Below, in pieces: positions 41,794 to 49,246 of a DNA stretch of 64,000 bases. Below the pieces are notes generated by a model. That model did not search any database and had not been told where the DNA came from. It saw only the letters and a list, made by a program, of their open reading frames with translations. Position 1 is the stretch's first letter. The number at the start of each line of letters is the position of its first letter. Origin of the DNA: Mangrovimicrobium sp048323675 (lineage in GTDB: Bacteria > Pseudomonadota > Gammaproteobacteria > Pseudomonadales > Halieaceae); NCBI RefSeq assembly GCF_048323675.1, contig NZ_JBLWFK010000003.1:62001-126000 (forward strand), read 5' to 3'. Both the position numbers and the translations under genes were made by a program.

Positions 41794-41817
41794 GGGGGCC
41801 TCCAGTAGTTGATAGAT

Positions 41818-41829
41818 TGTTATTTAACA
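41818..41829. promoter_or_regulatory. Operator-like palindrome TGTTA-N2-TAACA, copy 1
   Basis: TGTTATTTAACA lies 25 nt upstream of the aldolase start. The same half-sites with a 2-nt spacer recur at 41974-41985, which suggests two binding sites for one dimeric regulator in this divergent region. Confidence 0.5.
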
Positions 41830-41940
41830 CTGATTACTTTCCCCGCAAAGGGGCAAGGTAAGGTGCGTAATTCCGGCACTTGCTCCCGCGCATTTGCCAA
41901 TTCCCTGCCCGCTCTCTTTGCTCTGGCATTAAACTGTTGT

Positions 41941-41961
41941 TTGGGGTAGATTAAACCCCAA
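41941..41961. promoter_or_regulatory. Inverted repeat TTGGGGT-N7-ACCCCAA
   Basis: A perfect 7-bp inverted repeat in the aldolase/P450 divergent region, 13 nt before the second TGTTA palindrome. It could be an operator for another regulator or a small hairpin. Confidence 0.35.
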
Positions 41962-41973
41962 TAACTGACGACA

Positions 41974-41985
41974 TGTTAGCTAACA
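41974..41985. promoter_or_regulatory. Operator-like palindrome TGTTA-N2-TAACA, copy 2
   Basis: TGTTAGCTAACA is a perfect 12-bp palindrome 57 nt upstream of the P450 start, matching copy 1 at 41818-41829 in both half-sites and spacer length. Confidence 0.5.
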
Positions 41986-42042
41986 ATCAAACGGAAATAA
42001 ACTCGGATCAATCGCCCGGTTGCATGCCGAGAGGAAGCACTC

Positions 42043-43290
42043 ATGAGCCAGAATGCCCAGCCGACCTTCGAATACGATCCTTTCTCTCCGGATGTCATGG
42101 CTGACCCGCAGCCCTATTATAAGACGCTGCGCCGCGACCACCCGGTTTATTACTCGGAAAAGTACGACGGGTTTTTTATCTCCCGTTTCGCCGACGTGGT
42201 GGAGATGCTTGCCCACGACACCGACAATACCCTGATGGAGAGCGAGGGCTCCCTGCCCACGCCGAAGGCCCTGCGCCAGCACAACAATGGCGCGCCGGAA
42301 CTGCCGCCGGACGATCCCTTCCCGCTGGTGCAGAAAATCGGCATGCCCGCCTATGCCCAGGTGCGCAACGCCCAGATCAAGCCGATCATGCCGGGCACGG
42401 TGCGCAAGCTGGCCGACTTCGTGCGGGCGCGCGCCAAAGAGCGCCTGGACGAATTGCTGCCCACCGGCACGTTCAACCTGACCAGGGACTTCGGCGGCTA
42501 CGTGTCGTCCAATGTCATGATGCACCTGCTGGGCATGCCCAAAGAAGAAGCGGCCTTTTGCCTGGATATCGTCAACTCGGGCACCCGCACGGACCCGGAA
42601 CTCGGTGGCTTCGACTCCGCCGCGGTGGCCCAGCAGGCGATTGCGCATTACATGCCCTACATCCAGGCGCGCTTCGACGCCGGCGCCGACGGCAGCGTGC
42701 CGATGGTGGACGGCCTGATCAATTACCGCTACAACGGCCGCCCCCTCAGTGTCGCCCAGGTCGCGCAGAACCTGGTGTGCGCGTTTATCGGCGGTATCGA
42801 ATCGGTACCCAAGGTCACCGCTCAGGGCCTGAAGGCGCTCGCCGACAACCCGGCGCAGCTGGACGCTGTGCGCGCGGACCTCGAGACCAACGTGCCGGTC
42901 GCGGTAGAGGAAATGCTGCGTTTCTGCGCACCCGCCCAGTGGTTCATGCGCACCGCGCACAAGCCGGTGACGATTGCCGGCCAGGACATCAAGCCGGGAC
43001 AGCGGCTGTTTTACCTGGTGGGTTCCGCACTGCGCGACGAGAACGAGTTCCCCAACCCGGACCAGTTCCAGTGGGACCGGGAGATCAAGCGCAACCTCGC
43101 CTTCGGCCACGGCGTGCATTTCTGCCTCGGCGCACACATCGCCAAGCTGGAAGTAAAGATCATGGTGCAGGAGTTCCTGCGCCGGGTGCCCAACTACAGC
43201 TTTGACATGGAAAACGCCCTACGGCCGCCCTCCAGCTTCCAGATCGCCTGGAACGTCCTGCCCGTGGTAATTGGCGAAGGGGCGCACTGA
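42043..43290 (+). CDS. Cytochrome P450 (I-helix variant)
   Basis: A 415-residue soluble bacterial P450 monooxygenase. The heme-ligand loop is FGHGVHFCLGAHIAKLE with Cys361. The ExxR helix is EEMLRF (about 289-294), and the I-helix is LVCAFIGGIESVPKV, where the usual (A/G)Gx(D/E)T is GGIES, with Ser replacing Thr. Substrate is unknown; neighbours suggest a terpenoid or steroid-like compound. No ferredoxin or reductase adjoins it, so electrons must come from unlinked partners. A reductase-like gene (PRISE type) starts 16 nt downstream. Confidence 0.92.
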   Translation: MSQNAQPTFEYDPFSPDVMADPQPYYKTLRRDHPVYYSEKYDGFFISRFADVVEMLAHDTDNTLMESEGSLPTPKALRQHNNGAPELPPDDPFPLVQKIGMPAYAQVRNAQIKPIMPGTVRKLADFVRARAKERLDELLPTGTFNLTRDFGGYVSSNVMMHLLGMPKEEAAFCLDIVNSGTRTDPELGGFDSAAVAQQAIAHYMPYIQARFDAGADGSVPMVDGLINYRYNGRPLSVAQVAQNLVCAFIGGIESVPKVTAQGLKALADNPAQLDAVRADLETNVPVAVEEMLRFCAPAQWFMRTAHKPVTIAGQDIKPGQRLFYLVGSALRDENEFPNPDQFQWDREIKRNLAFGHGVHFCLGAHIAKLEVKIMVQEFLRRVPNYSFDMENALRPPSSFQIAWNVLPVVIGEGAH

Positions 43291-43306
43291 AGCGCTCACC
43301 CGGACG

Positions 43307-44401
43307 ATGACACGCGGCAATACCATGCTGGTGGTCGGCGCCACCGGCGTGGTCGGTGAAGCCGCCCTCCATCACTTTGCCGCCGCGCCGGGCTGGGATG
43401 TCGTCGGCATCTCACGCCGCTCCCCGGAACCTGCCGCAAACGGCGGCTTCCACCACCTGCAACTCGACCTCACGGATGCGCCGGCCTGCGCCGCGGCAAC
43501 CCGCCAGCTCGCAGCCGTTACCCACGTCATCTTCGCCGCGGTCGCGGAACAGCCCGGCCTGGTCTCCGGCTGGCGGGACCGGGAGCAGATGCAACTCAAT
43601 CTCGCCATGCTGTCGAACCTGCTCGACCCCCTGTGCGAATCCGCCCCGGGACTCCGCCATGTCGCCCTGCTGCAGGGCGCCAAGGCGTACGGCGCCCATG
43701 TGGGCCATACGCCGCCACTGCCGGCAAGGGAGGACGCCCCGCGCGACCCGCACGAGAATTTCTACTGGTTACAGGAGGATTTCCTGCAGGAGAAAGCCAC
43801 ACAGCACGCCTTCCACTGGACGATTTTTCGCCCCCAGGTGATTATCGGCGCGGCAACCGGCGCAGCCATGAACCCGCTGTTGCCAGTGGTCGCCTATGCC
43901 GCCATTCGCCGCGAGGAAGGCAAACCCTTCAGCTACCCCGGCGGCGCCATCCAGATTGCCGAACTGGTGGATGCCGGCCTCCTGTCGCAAGCTTTCGAAT
44001 GGGCGGCAGGCGCGGACAGCGCGCGAAACCAGGTCTTCAATTTCACCAATGGCGACGTGTTCGCCTGGCGCAGTGCCTGGCCGGCGCTGGCCGAGGCGCT
44101 CGGCGTGCCACTGGGACCCGATGAACCGATGCGCCTTTCACAGTACCTGGAAGACCGCAGCGATATCTGGGATCACATCGTCAGGCGTGAAAACCTGCGC
44201 CCGCTGCCGCTGGCGAGATTTCTCGGCCAAAGCCACCACTACGCGGATATCCTGATGCGCGCGGACGCCGGGGAAATCAGCTACCCGACCCTGCTCTCGA
44301 CCATCAAACTGCGCCAGGCCGGTTTTGCCGGGTGCGTCGACAGCCACGCTGCCCTGCGCAACTGGATTGCGATCATGCGAGAACGACGACTGATTCCCTG
44401 A
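43307..44401 (+). CDS. PRISE-type SDR (progesterone 5beta-reductase/iridoid synthase-like)
   Basis: A 364-residue extended SDR. The N-terminal NAD(P) motif is LVVGATGVVGEAALHHF. The catalytic pair typical of progesterone-5beta-reductase/iridoid-synthase-like enzymes is present: Lys in ALLQGAKAYGAH and Tyr in NFYWLQEDFLQEK, followed by HWTIFRPQVIIGAATGAAMN. Enzymes of this group reduce enone C=C bonds of steroids, iridoids and small enones using NADPH. The ATG at 43307 leaves 16 nt after the P450 stop; ATG at 43325 is possible, and the longer frame overlaps the P450. Likely co-transcribed with the P450. Confidence 0.82.
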   Translation: MTRGNTMLVVGATGVVGEAALHHFAAAPGWDVVGISRRSPEPAANGGFHHLQLDLTDAPACAAATRQLAAVTHVIFAAVAEQPGLVSGWRDREQMQLNLAMLSNLLDPLCESAPGLRHVALLQGAKAYGAHVGHTPPLPAREDAPRDPHENFYWLQEDFLQEKATQHAFHWTIFRPQVIIGAATGAAMNPLLPVVAYAAIRREEGKPFSYPGGAIQIAELVDAGLLSQAFEWAAGADSARNQVFNFTNGDVFAWRSAWPALAEALGVPLGPDEPMRLSQYLEDRSDIWDHIVRRENLRPLPLARFLGQSHHYADILMRADAGEISYPTLLSTIKLRQAGFAGCVDSHAALRNWIAIMRERRLIP

Positions 44402-44463
44402 AGCCTGGTAATCCGTCGCTCACTGCTGAGGCTGTGCGCGCCAGACTGCCTGCAGCAGGACAG

Positions 44464-44483
44464 CGGGGTGCCGCCGCACCCCG
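44464..44483. terminator. Hairpin between convergent genes
   Basis: CGGGGTGC-CGCC-GCACCCCG forms a perfect 8-bp stem between the PRISE-type gene and the amidohydrolase gene. It fits a bidirectional terminator, though there is no T-tract on either side. Confidence 0.45.
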
Positions 44484-44498
44484 GTACAGACGACAGAC

Positions 44499-46244
44499 TC
44501 AGGCCGTTGCGGCGAGCGCCGGGGCCTCGGCCCCGGAGGATTCCGGACCGACAAAATCGCCCGGGAAACGACCGGTGACCGCGCCGTTGTCAAAGGTCGG
44601 CACACCGTTCACGAGGGTCAGCAACATCGGCGCGGGTGCGCGGGTGTAGCGGTAGGTGCGGCCACCCTGCCCATCCCACACGTCCCAGATGCGCTCCTCT
44701 GGACGGCGTTCGACTTCCTGCAGGTTGAATACAGCAATATCAGCTATTTTGCCCTCGGCGATCAGGCCGCGTTGCGGCAGGCCGAAGAAATCAGCCAGTT
44801 TACCGGTCATCACGTGAACTGCTTCCTCGATGCTCAGCAGCTTGCGGTCGCGAACGAAATCGGTGAGCAGGAGGATGTTGTCACCGTATCCGCAGAACAT
44901 CTTGCCGTGGGCGCCGCCATCGGAAATATTGCCCACCGAGCGCGGGTCGCGCAGCATTTGCACCAGCAGTTCCTCGTTGCGCTCCCAGGAGCGCTTCAGC
45001 AGCACGGATTCCGGGCCATTGTTCAGCACCCACCGGGCCAGCGCGTCCGAGGCGTGCTCGATACCGGTTTGCGCCATGTAGTCCGCCAGGGTCACGCCCA
45101 CCGGGCCGTAACCGGTTTCGCTCTCCTTCAGGGTCAACGCCGCGGGATCGTGCAGGTAGGAGTGGGCGTACTGCTTGTTCCAGGACTCCCGCGCACGGTC
45201 CAGCCACACCGGGTCGGTCAGCATCCTGCTTTTTGCCTCGTATCCCTCGGTGTCGATCAACTCCTGCCAGACCTGGTTACCGTTCTGGGCGAATACCAGC
45301 GAACGGCAGAAGTTGATGACGGAGGTCGGGGACACGTGATGATAACCGGTCCAGTTATCCTTGCCCTCGGCCTTGAAGCGCTCGTGCACCGCCAGCGATT
45401 TCCGGGCGATTTCCGACTGGAACTGCAGCGTCGGCACACCCACCCACTGCAGGCGGACACCGGCCTGGTGAGCGAGATTCCCCACCCGCTCACCCTGCTC
45501 GGGACCAGTCATGCGCATGTAGTGATCGACGATTACCTGGGCTGTCGCGCCAGGGTACTTCGCCACGACCTTGAACAGGGCGAGGAACTCAGCGTCGTCC
45601 GCCAGTTGCGAAGGCAGCGGTCGGTCGTGCTTGTCGTAATCCAGGTGGTTGGAGGACAGCCCCATAGCGCCGGCGCGCATGGCGTCATCCAGCAGGTCAC
45701 ACATCTGGGCGATTTCATCGGCGGTGGCGGCGCGCTCCCAGGCGGCCTCACCCATCACGTACAGGCGAATCGGGATGTGCCCGCAAAAGGCGGCGAAATT
45801 GACCGGGGTTTTGACGTTGCGCAGGAAAGACGCCTTGTACTCGCTCCAGGTCTGCCAGTCCCAGGGCACGAGCTTTTTCATTGGCGCCTCGGGAATATCC
45901 TCGAAGAAATTGAAGATGTCGATGACATCGTTCTGGATGTCCGGCTTCGCCGGGGCCATGGAGAAACCGCAGTTGCCGTTGATCGACGTGGTGATGCCAT
46001 AGGCCGCTGCCGGCTCCATCATCGGCGACCACCAGACGCCACCATCCCAGTGGTTGTGGGTTTCGATAAAGCCGGGTGTAACAAGGCAGCCAGTGGCGTC
46101 GACCACCCGCTCCCCGGAGCCCGCAGTGAGGTTCTCGCCGATCTCGACGATCCGGCCTTCATTGACCCGCACGTCCGCCTTGTAGCTGGCGGCGCCACTG
46201 CCGTCGACGACGGTGCCGTTCTTGATCAGGATTTTAAAGTTCAT
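44499..46244 (-). CDS. N-acyl-D-amino-acid deacylase-like amidohydrolase
   Basis: A 581-residue metal-dependent amidohydrolase of the D-aminoacylase type. It begins MNFKILIKNGTVVDGSGAAS, the usual beta-sandwich start, and has the HxH metal motif in GFIETHNHWDGGVWW. SINGNCGFSMAPAKP follows (the conserved GNCG with Cys). The C-terminal part has GGAHGKMFCGYGDN and a D-aminoacylase-like closing segment (LADFFGLPQRGLIAEGKIAD). Many such proteins in catabolic clusters have unknown substrates. ATG at 46244 is chosen as the conserved start. It has a 269-nt divergent region upstream with palindromes. Confidence 0.87.
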   Translation of the reverse strand: MNFKILIKNGTVVDGSGAASYKADVRVNEGRIVEIGENLTAGSGERVVDATGCLVTPGFIETHNHWDGGVWWSPMMEPAAAYGITTSINGNCGFSMAPAKPDIQNDVIDIFNFFEDIPEAPMKKLVPWDWQTWSEYKASFLRNVKTPVNFAAFCGHIPIRLYVMGEAAWERAATADEIAQMCDLLDDAMRAGAMGLSSNHLDYDKHDRPLPSQLADDAEFLALFKVVAKYPGATAQVIVDHYMRMTGPEQGERVGNLAHQAGVRLQWVGVPTLQFQSEIARKSLAVHERFKAEGKDNWTGYHHVSPTSVINFCRSLVFAQNGNQVWQELIDTEGYEAKSRMLTDPVWLDRARESWNKQYAHSYLHDPAALTLKESETGYGPVGVTLADYMAQTGIEHASDALARWVLNNGPESVLLKRSWERNEELLVQMLRDPRSVGNISDGGAHGKMFCGYGDNILLLTDFVRDRKLLSIEEAVHVMTGKLADFFGLPQRGLIAEGKIADIAVFNLQEVERRPEERIWDVWDGQGGRTYRYTRAPAPMLLTLVNGVPTFDNGAVTGRFPGDFVGPESSGAEAPALAATA

Positions 46245-46289
46245 GGCTGCCTCGCCCGCAGGATTATGATTTGGCGGAAAACTAGCATT

Positions 46290-46310
46290 TAATTGACTCT
46301 CATTCAATTA
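46290..46310. promoter_or_regulatory. Inverted repeat TAATTGA-N7-TCAATTA
   Basis: A perfect 7-bp inverted repeat 46 nt upstream of the amidohydrolase start, in the divergent region with the SnoaL-like gene. It is a candidate operator. Confidence 0.4.
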
Positions 46311-46476
46311 TTTGAGTAACGGACCTGACACTCCACGGCTGAATAACAGCGGTTTCCATTATCACCGTATCGCATAATGACATTAAGTATCCGTAATCAG
46401 GCACCAGCCAATCACCTCGCCGCCTGCAAGCAGGGCGGGAAAGCATCTTGCACGGGCGGCTAATATTGACTAATGT

Positions 46477-46498
46477 TCAGTTTTTAATAATAAACTGA
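46477..46498. promoter_or_regulatory. Inverted repeat TCAGTTT-N8-AAACTGA
   Basis: A perfect 7-bp inverted repeat just upstream of the SnoaL-like gene, overlapping a weak promoter (TTGACT at 46466-46471 and TAATAA at 46488-46493, 16-nt spacing). An operator is plausible; it differs from the palindrome at 46290, so two regulators may act. Confidence 0.4.
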
Positions 46499-46513
46499 TA
46501 GCGTGGTGGCCGC

Positions 46514-47071
46514 GTGGACCAGGCGATAACGGAACTGCTCGCGAAGCAGGCAATTACCGAGACCCTCTACCGGGTCGCCCGCGGCACCGATCGCGGCGAC
46601 GTCGAACTCTATACCTCTTGCTTCCATGAAGACGGCGAGGATTTCCACGGCCTCTGCAATGGCCCGGTACAGAACATCGCCGCCAACCTCGCCCGCTCGC
46701 CCCTGCTGTTCACCCAGCACGCCATTTCCAATGTCCTGGTCGAATTCGAATCCGCCGATGTCGCCTGGGTGGAAAGTTGTTTCCAGTCCTTCCACCAGGG
46801 CAAAAACGTCGATGGCAGCCTGCGCGACGAGGCGATAATCGGCCGCTACTTCGACCGCTTCGAACGCCGCGGCAACGGCCCCTGGAAAATCGCCCGGCGC
46901 GTCGTATTGTGGGACTGGTCCAGGGTCGAACCCGCCAGCAAGGACACCTGGATCGACCAGGTCCGCCAGCGCCCCGGCACTGACGACCTGTTCATCTTCG
47001 GCCGCCGCGACCGCGAGGACATGGTCTACACCCGCAGGCTACCCCCGGAACTCAGCGACCGGGACACCTGA
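46514..47071 (+). CDS. SnoaL-like (NTF2-fold) protein
   Basis: A 185-residue SnoaL_4-type protein: MDQAITELLAKQAITETLYR, RVARGTDRGDVELYTSCFHE, and WKIARRVVLWDWSRVEP are typical of this NTF2-fold group, which includes ring-hydroxylating dioxygenase beta-like and dehydratase/isomerase members. It starts with GTG at 46514. The stop overlaps the next start by one base (TGATG). No catalytic assignment is possible from sequence alone. First gene of a four-gene rightward unit. Confidence 0.75.
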   Translation: MDQAITELLAKQAITETLYRVARGTDRGDVELYTSCFHEDGEDFHGLCNGPVQNIAANLARSPLLFTQHAISNVLVEFESADVAWVESCFQSFHQGKNVDGSLRDEAIIGRYFDRFERRGNGPWKIARRVVLWDWSRVEPASKDTWIDQVRQRPGTDDLFIFGRRDREDMVYTRRLPPELSDRDT

Positions 47072-47418
47072 TGGACCAGCGGGTATATATTCTCGACGAG
47101 ATCACCGTCAAACCCGGCGTTTGCCAGCAGTACCAGGCGCTTTACCGCGATGAATACATGCCCGAAGCCCGGCGCCGGGGTATGCGACTCGAGGGTGCCT
47201 GGCAACATCCCCCGGTGGAGGAATTCGCCGGCCACGCCACCACCCTGTACTACCTCTGGTCAGTCGAGGATGTACCGGCCTGGTGGGCCATGCGCCTGAG
47301 TCGCAGCCCGGATGGTACGGACGAACGCCTCGCCAAGCTGGCCTGGTGGCAAAAAAACGATGCACTGACAGAAAGGCGCGAGCGCAAATTTCTCAGCGCA
47401 CTGCCGGAAGCCGGCTGA
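47071..47418 (+). CDS. Small dimeric alpha/beta-barrel protein (NIPSNAP-like)
   Basis: A 115-residue protein starting MDQRVYILDEITVKPGVCQQ with EYMPEARRRGMRLEGAW and a Trp-rich C-terminal half (VEDVPAWWAMRLS, AWWQKND). The pattern of a YxLxxxxVKPG strand followed by a helix and RG-M-LEG fits NIPSNAP/ABM-type ferredoxin-fold domains, which often bind or isomerize hydrophobic intermediates. It overlaps the SnoaL-like gene upstream by one base and is 3 nt before the next gene. Confidence 0.6.
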   Translation: MDQRVYILDEITVKPGVCQQYQALYRDEYMPEARRRGMRLEGAWQHPPVEEFAGHATTLYYLWSVEDVPAWWAMRLSRSPDGTDERLAKLAWWQKNDALTERRERKFLSALPEAG

Positions 47419-47421
47419 GCC

Positions 47422-48066
47422 ATGTTCGTCCTGCTCCTGGACATCACACTGCCACCGGAACATGCCGTGGCCGCGCTGGCCACAACGCTGGCCCCCGCTC
47501 TAGCCACGCTACCGGCACTCGCCGACCACTGGGTTGCCCCCACAATGCCCGCACTGAGCGCCAACGCCGGACAGCTGGTGGCACGCCTGGTGTTTGCCGA
47601 TGAACGCCGCGCGCAACACGCCGAAACCAGCCGTGAGTGGCGCGAGCACGTCAGTCCCCTGCTGACGGGAACCCAGGTAGCGCGGGTCGGCTATTCCCCG
47701 ATAATGAGCGGCGCCGCCGAGGGCGGGCCGGGAATCTGGCGTGCACTGCTGGTAAAGGTTTTGCACGGCACCCCCGCGGCTCAGGTCGCGGCCTTCGAGC
47801 GGGATTTGCTGCTTATGCCGGACCATGTCAGCACCATCCGCAGTTGGAGCCTGGGATCGGTTACCAGCCAGGCCGAGCCCGGGGCCTTCACCCATGTGTG
47901 GGAACAAGAGTTCGACGACGCGGCGGGCTTTACCGGTGAATACATGCACCACCCGGTGCACTGGGGGGTTGTCGACGGCTGGTTCGACCCCGAGACCGCC
48001 CACTGCATCGTCGCCCCCCTGATGGTGCAACTTGTCGGGTCGACAGAAAGGCCACTGATCCAATGA
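47422..48066 (+). CDS. Hypothetical protein, probably a duplicated alpha/beta-barrel domain
   Basis: A 214-residue protein without a family I can name firmly. It looks like two ferredoxin-fold halves: MFVLLLDITLPPEH... with ARLVFADERRAQHAETSREW in the first and ALLVKVLHGTPAAQVAAFER, then TQAEPGAFTHVWEQEFDD-like sequence in the second. The second half resembles Dabb (stress-responsive A/B barrel) domains, with HPVHWGVVDGWFDP near the end. Cofactor-free barrel proteins of this type assist small-molecule catabolism. It lies in a tight plus-strand unit with the SnoaL-like, NIPSNAP-like and Gfo/Idh genes. Confidence 0.6.
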   Translation: MFVLLLDITLPPEHAVAALATTLAPALATLPALADHWVAPTMPALSANAGQLVARLVFADERRAQHAETSREWREHVSPLLTGTQVARVGYSPIMSGAAEGGPGIWRALLVKVLHGTPAAQVAAFERDLLLMPDHVSTIRSWSLGSVTSQAEPGAFTHVWEQEFDDAAGFTGEYMHHPVHWGVVDGWFDPETAHCIVAPLMVQLVGSTERPLIQ

Positions 48067-48133
48067 ACCCACCTCATCCAGCCGCTGGATGGGCTCACTC
48101 AATTTTTCGCGCGCCGACGCGCAGGGAGCATGC

Positions 48134-49204
48134 ATGAGCAGTAAACCTTTTCGCGTGGCAATCGCCGGCGCCAACCCGCAGCGCGGCTGGGGGCGGGACG
48201 CGCACCTGCCGGCACTACAGGCCTTGCCCGGATTCTCCGTAGCCGCAGTCTCGGCGCGGGAGCAGTCGATCGCCGACGCAGCGGCGAAAACCTTCGGTGC
48301 GCAGCGCGCCTACGGCAACACCCTGGGCATGGTGGAGGACCCGGAGGTCGACCTGGTTGCGGTGACGGTCAAGGTTCCTGAACATCGCGCGATCGTTCTC
48401 GCTGCGCTCGCCGCGGGCAAGCACGTCTATTGTGAATGGCCCCTGGGCATCGATCTCGCCGAAGCACAGGAGATGGCCGCAGCCGTGCCAGCAGCTTGCC
48501 GCGCCTTCATCGGCCTGCAGGGCCTCTACGCGCCCGCACTGCGCCAGGCATCCGGCTACATCCGCGAGGGCCGCATCGGCAGGCCCCAGGTGCTGCGGGT
48601 ATACAGCACGGCGGGCGCCTGGGGCACCGAAGTACCGCCCTTCTACGCCTACCTGCAGGACAAGCGCACCGGTGCAACGATGGAAACCATCGGCGGCGGG
48701 CACACGCTGGCAGCCATCGAGTCCCTCGTCGGCCCCTACGTCGAGGTGGATGCCCGCAACAGTATCCAGCACCCGAGGGTACGAATCGCCGGCAGTGACG
48801 AATGGGTGGAGCGCAGTTGTGCGGACCACATGCTGGTACTCGGTCGCCACGCCGGCGGCTGCGTCTCCACGCTGGAAGTGGTCGGCGGCAGGGTCAAGCG
48901 GCCGGTGCTGTTCGAGATCGAAGGCGAATCCGGGTGGATTCGCGTCAGCGGCACGGAACCGGGCACCTACCAGATCGCGCCGCTGCAACTGGAAGCGAGC
49001 TTCGAGGCCGGGCCGCCGCCCGCGGCGGCGGTGCCGGCGCTGGCGGGACCGGCAGCCAATGTCGCGGAAATTTACGCACGCATCAGCGAGGACCTGGACA
49101 AGGGCAGCAGCAGCGCACCCGGATTCACCGAGGCAGTTCGACTGAGCCGCCTGCTGCTGGCCATCGACACCGCCTCCGCGACCGGCGCGCGCCAGAGTCT
49201 CTAG
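48134..49204 (+). CDS. Gfo/Idh/MocA family oxidoreductase
   Basis: A 356-residue NAD(P)-dependent oxidoreductase. The Rossmann start is FRVAIAGANPQRGWGRDAHL, and the family's EKP-type motif region appears as AAGKHVYCEWPLGIDLAEAQ (CEWP in place of CEKP, so the usual catalytic Lys is replaced by Trp). The C-terminal substrate domain includes ETIGGGHTLAAIESLVGPYV. ATG at 48134 is chosen because GCAGGGAG precedes it; a frame extending to 48089 lacks a ribosome site. Substrate unknown; often sugar or inositol derivatives, but galactose-repressor-like GAL80 relatives also share this variant motif. Confidence 0.82.
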   Translation: MSSKPFRVAIAGANPQRGWGRDAHLPALQALPGFSVAAVSAREQSIADAAAKTFGAQRAYGNTLGMVEDPEVDLVAVTVKVPEHRAIVLAALAAGKHVYCEWPLGIDLAEAQEMAAAVPAACRAFIGLQGLYAPALRQASGYIREGRIGRPQVLRVYSTAGAWGTEVPPFYAYLQDKRTGATMETIGGGHTLAAIESLVGPYVEVDARNSIQHPRVRIAGSDEWVERSCADHMLVLGRHAGGCVSTLEVVGGRVKRPVLFEIEGESGWIRVSGTEPGTYQIAPLQLEASFEAGPPPAAAVPALAGPAANVAEIYARISEDLDKGSSSAPGFTEAVRLSRLLLAIDTASATGARQSL

Positions 49205-49218
49205 CAGGTCGAGGGCCT

Positions 49219-49246
49219 GCGGCGCCGGGAAAACCGCTGGCGCCGC
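49219..49246. terminator. Hairpin between convergent genes
   Basis: GCGGCGCC (49219-49226) pairs with GGCGCCGC (49239-49246) around a 12-nt loop containing AAAA, between the stop of the Gfo/Idh gene and the stop of the facing cyclase gene. Likely bidirectional terminator without a T-tract. Confidence 0.4.

Noticed and set aside
44772..46292. A 506-codon open frame on the plus strand opposite the amidohydrolase
   Set aside because: The minus-strand protein has metal-site motifs and conserved ends; the plus-strand frame is a shadow.
48068..48088. CATCCAGC/GCTGGATG inverted repeat before the Gfo/Idh gene as a terminator
   Set aside because: The potential loop is a single base, so a full stem cannot form, and it lies inside a tightly spaced unit; a weak hairpin cannot be excluded.
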